Shown here: positions 57,032-64,000 of the stretch, piece by piece | Layout: each line of letters begins with the position of its first letter | Position numbering within the stretch: the stretch's first letter is position 1 | Origin: Adineta steineri | Taxonomy: Eukaryota > Rotifera > Eurotatoria > Adinetida > Adinetidae | Direction: 5' to 3' | Length of the DNA: 64,000 nt | Assembly: GCA_905250115.1 (NCBI GenBank) | Contig: CAJNOI010000089.1 | Coordinates: forward strand, 202,778-266,777 | The notes under the pieces: model-generated | The model's database searches: none | Seen by the model: the letters and a program-made list of their open reading frames with translations, nothing else | What the model was told of the DNA's origin: nothing | Made by a program: the position numbers and the translations under genes

Positions 57032-60000
57032 TCAATATTGTTTAGCAGATGAAATACTTTGTGGTGTATGTAAATCATCATTTAATTGATCTTCATCAAT
57101 TTTAGGCCAATGTTTTAATTTAAAACCTTCACCATGTTTAATATAATCATGTGATGATAAATTATATTGAAAATCATGTCCAATTGTAAATGAATGTGAA
57201 GGACTTTGCCTTGTTATACTTACAATTATTTGACGATAATTAGGTGGTATAATATCAAATAATTCATTTTGAGAATCTTTTCTTGATATAAATGCATTTT
57301 GTGATACAGTACAATTAAAATGAAAATGAACATATTTTGTTGGATGACGATTTTCAACAAGTACCATAAGACCATTCCAATATTTTTTTAATTCATATAT
57401 TGTTACACCATCTGAATGATTTGTATCTCTATCTGAACTATTCGCAGTACGTACTTGATCACCATAGAATATACAAAGTTTTATTAAAAATTCACGTTCT
57501 ATTCGAAGTGGAATTCTTATACGTTCAAGATCTATTGCATGAGAACTATGAATAGCTAAAGAAAACAAAAAATAAAATAAAATGATGTCTTTTTATTTTT
57601 GTAAAAAACTAACCAATAGTAAATTCTGTATTATCTAAATATTTATTAATTGGATTAGATAATAATGGTAAAATAACATATGTTCCTGGTGAAAGATAAC
57701 CATCAGTTGAAATAAATTTATGTTGACCACGTTGACTAATAATAGGTATTGAATAAATACGATAATTTCCATGTGGTTGTTCTTCCATATTTATAATTGC
57801 AATACAAAGACTAACATCACTTCGATGAATACGAAGATTTTTACTAATTTTTCTATGAAGTGCTATATCAAGTTCTGTTGAATGTGATAAAGTTAAATAA
57901 TAAGCTAAAACATAATTTTAAAATCTATAGTCTCTTTTTCTTGCTCTTTATATTAAATAATAAACAAACCTTGCATCATTTTTGGAGCTGGATAAAAATT
58001 AGCTGTATCTCTTACTTCATACCAATTGTGTCTTAATTTACAAATATCAACGCATTCAAAATATCTAACAAATGATACAAATGGCATCCAGAAAACACCA
58101 TCTCGTTTATTACGTTTTTCATCAAGTAATTCACGACGTAAATCAGGATTGTCATGCCATAAACGAGAATTATCTGACCAATCACCTATAATACATGAAT
58201 ATCTAATGAATTAAATGAGTTAATTTAAAGTTTATATCAAAAATAAAAGATAATCTGTTCAAGTCTCTTCTATGTCGTAGTGAAAGCTATACTTCGTTAT
58301 CCCTCTGCATTCGTGAGTTATTCGGAATTTATCAAATCTTCTGGTACTTAAAAGGTTAATATCCTTGTAGAGTCTTAAAATACTATGTTTTATAAATATT
58401 TACCAGTCCATCTATATGTTCCACCCCATGGATTTCGTAATTTAACTAATTTATGTCTTCCATCTTTGGATTGTTTAACATCTTGTAATGAGTATGCATG
58501 AATATTGAGTAAACCATATTTGTCAAATTCTTCTCTACTTATAAGATTATTACTACACATAGCACACATTAAAAATTTTTGTAAACGTGAATGTAATAAT
58601 TTTGCCCATAATCTATCATAATCAACATTTTTATCATCTGGATTATTTGAACGACCAAGAATTAATGTTTCACATGGACTTCCAGTTACTGTTGCTAAAC
58701 CTAAAATTAAAAAAACAATATATCTTATACTTGTACATCAATCAAAAAATAAATAACCTTCACAACAACGACCAGCAATAATAGCTTCATAACTACCATT
58801 TAATTTTGCCAAAGCTTTTTCGATTAATGGAACCTAAAATATTTTTTTTTCTCAGATCTATTTTATTTTCGAAAGAGAAAACCCATTTTCTTACCCAAAG
58901 TTGTTTTCGCTGTGCTTGAGAATAAGCTAATCTTCTATCTGATGTACATGGTAGACGATCATCAACAAGAACTTGAGTCCATTCACCATCTAAAGTTTAG
59001 AGAAAAAAATTCTTTTTTAATATTAATAGAAATCAAAATTTTTCATTTACCTTTACACAAACGTACACAATAAATTCCTTCATAATTATATTGTTTAGTA
59101 ATAAGTACCTTAATAAATAAAAATAAAAATAAACCGTATTTATATAAAACTAAAATAAATATTTGATACTATACTCTTGTTAAATATTCCGGTTCTTCAG
59201 CAAGAACACTTAATGCAGTTATAAACCAACAATCACCTAAAGTTCCTTGTAGAACATCATTTGGTTTTGGATCACGATAAACTGCCCACTGTGTTCGAAC
59301 ATTTTCTTCCCATTCTTCTGGAATAATTTGATCAGGTCTTAACCATTGAATATTATTAATAGAAGTTGTATTTAAATTTGTTTGTTGTTGACCAGGTAAA
59401 AGTGTTAGTGTTGATTTTGAAAGAGTACTACCATTAATATAAAGTGAGTGAGGTGATGCGGGAAAATTTTCATCTTTAAATTTACTATGTGATCTTACAC
59501 ATGTTCGAAGAATTTTATCAACATGTCTTAAAACAATATGTTCATCAACTTCACGTTTATGAGCGACAAGAACACTACGTCGATGAATATTTTCTTCTTC
59601 TAATAATGCGAAATTTTCATTTTTATTCGAAACATTTCGACTTTGACGACGAGTAGTTGAAGAACTACTAAATATAAATATTGTCATTTGATTAGATCAT
59701 AATAATCGTTGTACTTACCTTGCTGAACTAGATGAAGGAGTAAACAATGATTTATGTTGATGATGATGATTTTTATTTGTATTTCTATCTAAATGATCCA
59801 TAACAGGAATATAAACATTAATTTTATTTGAACCACATTCTGTACATAATTGAGCATCAGTTTCATTTCGTGTTAAACAAAATTGACATTGCCATTGACG
59901 TTTAATAACAGACGGTTTTTTTCGTACAAAACGATGTTGTTCTGCTAAATTTGAATGGTCTAATGATCGTGATCGATGATGTTGTAGATTTGAACGTTTT

Positions 60001-60170
60001 GTTTGTGTATTTGATGATTCTTTTTCTGTTGATAAATGATCAGTATTATGTTCTGATTGAAAAGATATATCGTGATCAAATGCGTGAAGTATTTGATTTA
60101 ATGATGCTTCAACCTCTTGTGATATATTAGGATAAATAGAGAAATTTCTTTGTGAATATCCTACTCCCAT
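57032..60170 (-). CDS. CAPN15: Calpain-15 (SOL family), with one apparent frameshift
   Basis: Nine exons read leftward: 59719-60170, 59175-59667, 59051-59108, 58895-58989, 58758-58833, 58404-58700, 57970-58186, 57614-57904, 57032-57555; about 833 aa if exon 7 is in frame. One RanBP2-type zinc finger ([20 protein letters not shown]) lies at about residues 92-112; vertebrate CAPN15 has several. The CysPc protease core has the catalytic Cys in QGTLGDCWF, His in NIHAYSL and Asn in LRNPWGG. The C-terminal SOH region ends with [14 protein letters not shown] and [16 protein letters not shown], as in calpain-15/small optic lobes. Exon 7 carries one base too many: A4 at 58140-58143 turns DNPDLRREL into a frame that stops soon after, although both sides encode conserved calpain. 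All other phases close. Either a homopolymer error in the assembly, near a gap, or a recent inactivating change. Confidence 0.9.
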
Positions 60171-60850
60171 TGACCCTGATTCTGTCTATTCGTCTTCTTA
60201 TTTTTTCTCTCTCTCTCTCTCTCTTCCTTTTTTGACCTTCTCTTTTACCAGTCAAATATTATTACGAAACAAAAATGAAGAGAATAACAACGATTATTTC
60301 GTTTATCAACATCGAATACCTTCGCACTTTCTACGATCACTATCAATTATTTCCTCGTGTATTACATTCTGAATAATAACAAATACGATAGTATAAGAAC
60401 AAAATAACAATCAAACAAAACCAAAAAATCGATCAAGCGAGAAAATATATCCAGACATATAATACATCATATTAATAATTACTTATGAAAAAGAATAAAG
60501 TATGGCCTCGAAATATACAACAAAAATTTAATAACAATTTTTAATAAGAAAAATTGTTATTACTTCCACAAAAAACTTCAATAGTTTTAATTATTTGCTG
60601 ATTCATCGATCTATAAACTGACAACTTGACTTTTTTAAGTTGTAAATTAGAATGCATGAGTTAATAATTATTATTATTTTTACAAAAGACAAAATTTTGT
60701 TCTCAAAAATATTTTCATTGTTAATGGTGACCTCTATAATTTCTTAATAGGATTGATTTTCTTTCATTGATTATATTTCGTTCGATCGATAACAAACTCA
60801 AAATCCTTCTATCTATTTTAGTTTTTCTTACCTATAATTAATTAATTATT
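60171..60850. promoter_or_regulatory. Divergent promoter region, CAPN15 / NATD1
   Basis: A 680-bp interval between the head-to-head starts of the leftward calpain and rightward NATD1 genes, so it must hold both promoters unless they lie inside genes. A (CT)n tract at 60206-60224 is the only ordered feature, just upstream of calpain on its strand as GA. No TATA box can be singled out in such AT-rich DNA. Confidence 0.45.
60206..60224. repeat. (CT)n tract
   Basis: About nine CT units 36 bases upstream of the calpain ATG (GA on the gene strand). GA tracts can act as promoter elements in animals; here this is inference. Confidence 0.7.
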
Positions 60851-61262
60851 ATGGATGTAATTCACGATAAAAATAATCAAGAATTTAAAGTACAACTGGA
60901 TAAATCATCATCCGATAAAGGTATTCTTCGATTTTCTTTAATAATAATAATAAAAAGAATTTTTTTTCTTAAATATTTTAGCTTATTTAACTTATGAACT
61001 TAAAGGTGATACAATTGATTTTCAACATACATATGTTCCATCAAAATATCGTGGTCAAGGTATTGCTGAACAGCTTGTTCTAGTAAGATAATATTATTTC
61101 ATTTCAATAAAATATCTTCATATATATATTTTTTCTTTTTTGTAGAAGGCAATGAATTATGTTGAAAGTGAAAGTTCAATAAAAAAAATTAATCCATCAT
61201 GCTCTTATGTTGCTAAATTTTTAAGCTTAGCTCCTCAATATGCTCGTTATTTAGCTAAATAA
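60851..61262 (+). CDS. NATD1: NATD1-like GNAT acetyltransferase domain protein
   Basis: Three exons: 60851-60920, 60982-61082, 61146-61262; 95 aa. A minimal GNAT fold of the COG2388/YidJ-like type: DKNNQEFKVQLDKSS, AYLTYELKGDTIDFQHTYVP, then the acetyl-CoA loop KYRGQGIAEQLV (Q/RxxGxG/A) and INPSCSYVAKFLSLAPQYARYL near the end. This matches vertebrate NATD1 in length (about 110 aa) and order. The substrate is not known for the family. Only 29 bp separate its stop from the mS26 start on the same strand, so the two are probably co-transcribed. Confidence 0.86.
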
Positions 61263-61291
61263 AAATTTTTTCATTTTAATTTTTATTTCAG
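61263..61291 (+). promoter_or_regulatory. Intercistronic spacer with candidate trans-splice acceptor
   Basis: A 29-base spacer between the NATD1 stop and the mS26 ATG. It is almost entirely T and A and ends TTTTTATTTCAG directly before the ATG, a textbook 3' splice site with no upstream exon left to join. It leaves no room for a separate promoter. Spliced-leader addition is established in rotifers and would explain it; that use here is inferred. Confidence 0.65.
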
Positions 61292-62014
61292 ATGACAACA
61301 ATTCGTTTAAAACTTCCATCTAATTTATATCGTCCATGGAAACCACTTTATCGTCAACGTTCAAAAAAACAAAAAGATCCACCAGCACCGTATACACCAT
61401 TAGAACAACAAATATATGATCATGCTAAAATTAAATTTGATCAAAGAGTTGAAATACTTCGATCAATATTTACTAAAGAAAGTCAATCATTATCAACTAA
61501 ATCTCGTTTTGCTCAACTTCAACTTAAAGCTGAAGAACAAGAATTTAAACAATTAATTAATATGGTTAAGTAAGTCTATCTTCTCTCGCATATATATACA
61601 AAAATTTATTCGAATAAATGTTTTAGACAAGAGAATGAACGTTTATTTGCAATGCGTCGTGAAGATGAACGTAGAGCTCTTGAAGAAGAAGAAGACATAC
61701 GTTCTCAAGTTTTAAATGTATTATCTGAAAAACAATTTAATAAACATCTTAATATTGAAGAGGAAGTTAAACAAATGAAAAAAGAATCACGTTCATGGAT
61801 TAATCCTAATCAATTATCAAATGAAATTGAACGAATGCTTAATGAAAAATATGATTATAATTATTCAATTGATTTAGCTGGAATAAAACGAACACAATTA
61901 GGAAAAGAAATTGTAGAAGATACAAAACCAAATTTAGTTTCAATGTCACCATTTGAATCAGAATCAAAGAATGTTGCAAGAAAACCTCCTGGTGCTTCGA
62001 AATATGAAGAATAG
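61292..62014 (+). CDS. MRPS26: Mitochondrial small-subunit ribosomal protein mS26
   Basis: Two exons, 61292-61569 and 61627-62014, with a 57-bp intron; 221 aa. The N-terminus is basic (MTTIRLKLPSNLYRPWKPLYRQ), suiting mitochondrial import. The middle is a long charged coiled coil (KQENERLFAMRREDERRALEEEEDI). Near the end, SWINPNQLSNEIERMLNEKYDYNYSIDLAG aligns with the [26 protein letters not shown] block that I recall from human MRPS26. A structural component of the mitoribosome small subunit, required for mitochondrial translation. The start is fixed by the AG immediately before the ATG. AATAAA at about 62067. Confidence 0.85.
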
Positions 62015-63074
62015 AGCAGATTTTGTTTCTCGTTTTATGTATTGTGTTATTTTAGATTTGCAAAAAAATAAATAGGAGAAAAAAAAAGGAAATATTAATT
62101 TTCTCGATACATTGATTCAAAGTAAAGCTACAGCAATACATGAAAGAAAAGAAAAGTATAAGATATCATTTATATGTGGCGCCATCATTCATAGAACTAG
62201 ATCGAAGGAGGAACGGGAGATAGGAACAAATAACGAAATGGTGGAAGTGTATTTGGATAAATCTTCTACTGTTTTTTGTTTCCTTGCTTAATTATTTATT
62301 TTAGATTGATTTTACTAGTCAAGATTTTCGATATAAATGTTCATCAATTCTGATAATGTGTAGATGATATGTGTCTTATACAGAGAATTTAGATTTTTCT
62401 TGAATAGTTTCTAATCTACTAGAGAATATTTTGATAATCTATTTAGAATTACACTGTTCCTCCTTAAAGCTCAAGAATTTGTCCTATGATTTATCATCGG
62501 TTGTAGCAATTTTGATATATGTTTGAGAATTATTGAATATTGATTAATTTATCAGGATCGTTTTGCCGATCGCATATAAATACAAATAAATCGATTTCAC
62601 GTGTAAAATACTGAAGATTACTATCACGATTGATGAATGAATATTCAAAGCCTAACGACTAAGCCTATTTAGAATTTAATCTTCGAAATGTTTCGATTAT
62701 TGTTTGACTGCGTAGCGAAGAATGTGCTTTGAAATAAGAATTTTGAAGCTGTTGTTGGTTTTAATCATTGTGCTGATAGACTTGATTATTTTGATAATTG
62801 AAGTACTGTACATGTTCAATTTGTTTGCTATGATTTTTTTTCTTTTTCAAGTGGTGATTCATCGCCGTTATTTCTCCATTAACAAAACTGCGTAATGTGA
62901 TTGTTATTCTTCTTTTCTGCATGTACCGTTATTGTTTTTGTCGATTGTTTATGTCTTCTTTTTCATTTCTAATGAAATTTTGTATAGAATGATCGCTGTC
63001 ACATTGATACTTGATTAATATTTCTTATATGTACCTTCGATTATTCGATATTTTTTAGATAACAATAAAAGAGA
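62015..63074. other. Intergenic region
   Basis: The mS26 3'UTR (AATAAA near 62067) then AT-rich spacer. A T-rich AG at 63057-63058 lies 16 bases before the ERICH2-like ATG. No exon otherwise. Confidence 0.5.
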
Positions 63075-63733
63075 ATGTCTCATTTAAAAACTAGTAAAAC
63101 CAATCAAATTAAATCGAGCAATGCAGAGAAAAAAGATAAACAAATAAATAAAGAAAATCAACCAAAAAGTAAATTAATTTAAATGTATTCCGTGTTTGTT
63201 TTCTAAAATATTTAGTAATGAAGATGATGAAACAGAAGAATCTTCATCGAGTGATGATGATGATGATGAACCAATTCGTGCTCCAATTCAATTAAAAATT
63301 GAAGTAAAAAAATACTAAGGAAAGATAAAATTCTTATATCCTTTATCTAGTTTGTTAATTCAATTATGTTTCGTCAATGGGAATTAGCACAAAAATTATG
63401 TCAATTTATGTTAATATATGAACCAAATAATAGTGAAGCTAAACAATATGCTCCATTAATTGATTATATGTTAGAACAAGAACAAGCAGCATCTTCATCC
63501 TCATCAGATGACGATTCAAGTGATACAACTAATTAAAAAATAATATTAAATATATTTCAATTATTTATTTAGGTGATGATGACGATGGTGATGATGATGA
63601 TGACGCATCTGGAAGTAGTAGTAGTAGTTCATCTTCTTCCGAAAATGAAGAAGAAACAACAACTGATATTGATGATGCTAAAGCACCAAAACCAGTCAAT
63701 GCTTCTTTATCTCATAAATGTCATCATAAATGA
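63075..63733 (+). CDS. ERICH2: ERICH2-like acidic protein
   Basis: Four exons: 63075-63168, 63224-63303, 63351-63519, 63573-63733; 167 aa. A basic N-terminus is followed by an acidic run (ETEESSSSDDDDDEP), then the one folded-looking block: APIQLKIEFVNSIMFRQWELAQKLCQFMLIYEPNNSEAKQYAPLI. This matches the segment AEFLRAVMGRDYVLAKKLCQMILIYEPENPEAKEFF that I recall from glutamate-rich protein 2. The tail is Asp/Ser/Glu-rich and ends SHKCHHK. The last donor (63520) lies inside codons that otherwise run on to a TAA at 63535-63537, so leaving that intron in would give a shorter tail. The first acceptor is AAG at 63221-63223, chosen because it alone keeps frame. Function unknown; vertebrate ERICH2 is chiefly expressed in testis and ciliated tissue. 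Confidence 0.75.
63573..63602. repeat. (GAT)n coding microsatellite, polyAsp
   Basis: Imperfect GAT/GAC run encoding the Asp-rich start of the last ERICH2-like exon. Confidence 0.75.
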
Positions 63734-63910
63734 TAAAAATACAAAGACTTTCGTCCATTTTATTGGAATCTTGTTTTTTTTGAAAATAGTTCTTTTTAAT
63801 TTCAAGTCAATTTCAATAAATTAAATCATATTTCTGCAACAGAAATTCTAATATTCTTCTCACATTCAACAAAGGCAAACTTCAATAGATAGCTATATAT
63901 AACATCTATC

Positions 63911-64000
63911 ATGTCAACAATTGGAAATTATCAAAAACTATTAGCTTTTCATTGTTTTTGTCACTTATCTTTTGGTGCATTTCCTAATCTTGGGATACTC
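63911..64000 (+). CDS. Possible gene start cut by the window edge
   Basis: An ATG at 63911 opens 30 codons (MSTIGNYQKLLAFHCFCHLS...) that continue past the edge. There is no family match in so short a piece and no ordered signal upstream other than an AATAAA at 63816 for the preceding gene. It could be chance. Confidence 0.25.
   Translation, partial: MSTIGNYQKLLAFHCFCHLSFGAFPNLGIL

Noticed and set aside
63211-63223. Acceptor tttag at 63215 for ERICH2-like exon 2
   Set aside because: It gives the wrong phase; AAG at 63221-63223 restores the acidic frame.

Overview
The window is animal nuclear DNA, AT-rich, with small spliced genes whose introns are mostly 50-70 bp (GT..AG, many short T-rich acceptors ending CAG, TAG or AAG). 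The best guess is a bdelloid rotifer. The F-box protein style, two compact rhodopsin-like receptors, the tiny introns and T-rich AG acceptors set directly before several start codons (as expected for spliced-leader trans-splicing, which is established in rotifers) all fit. This assignment is inference; no species marker is present. I rebuilt seventeen gene models by hand, all but one of them multi-exon, plus one right-edge fragment. In every multi-exon model that is complete here, exon phases close in frame except in the calpain gene.

Layout: 907-3938 TBC1D19-like TBC protein (+); 5067-6254 DMSR/myosuppressin-type peptide GPCR (+); 7811-8156 73-aa single-span membrane protein of unknown family (-); 11334-16475 protein kinase N (+); 18507-19522 nuclear receptor (+); 22400-26112 PDZD4/PDZRN-like PDZ protein (+); 28583-30944 translation termination factor eRF3 (+), followed 174 bp later by 31119-32202 mitochondrial transcription elongation factor TEFM (+); 34248-34892 claudin/PMP22-like four-span protein (+); 36336-38124 FUT10/FUT11-like fucosyltransferase (+); 38813-42292 NCOA5-like RNA-binding coactivator (+); 43777-44706 F-box protein (-); 44977-45918 two small non-autonomous DNA transposons with inverted termini; 46844-48536 kisspeptin/galanin/allatostatin-type GPCR (-); 48537-56385 a 7.8-kb stretch without a gene I can support; 56386 onward UBALD (+), running into a 360-base N gap; 57032-60170 calpain-15/SOL (-) with one apparent coding frameshift; 60851-61262 NATD1 (+) and, only 29 bp on, 61292-62014 mitochondrial ribosomal protein mS26 (+); 63075-63733 ERICH2-like acidic protein (+); 63911-64000 a possible gene start cut by the edge.

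Most genes are unrelated housekeeping or signalling genes, so no single pathway is encoded. Two same-strand pairs look like operon candidates: eRF3-TEFM and NATD1-mS26. In the second, a T-rich splice-acceptor AG abuts the downstream ATG. I found no rRNA, convincing tRNA, CRISPR array or retroelement. I saw no clearly novel multi-gene system. The most interesting signals are the trans-splicing/operon architecture, the calpain frameshift, the 495-bp inverted-repeat element, a nuclear receptor with a shortened D-box, and the unidentified 73-aa membrane protein.
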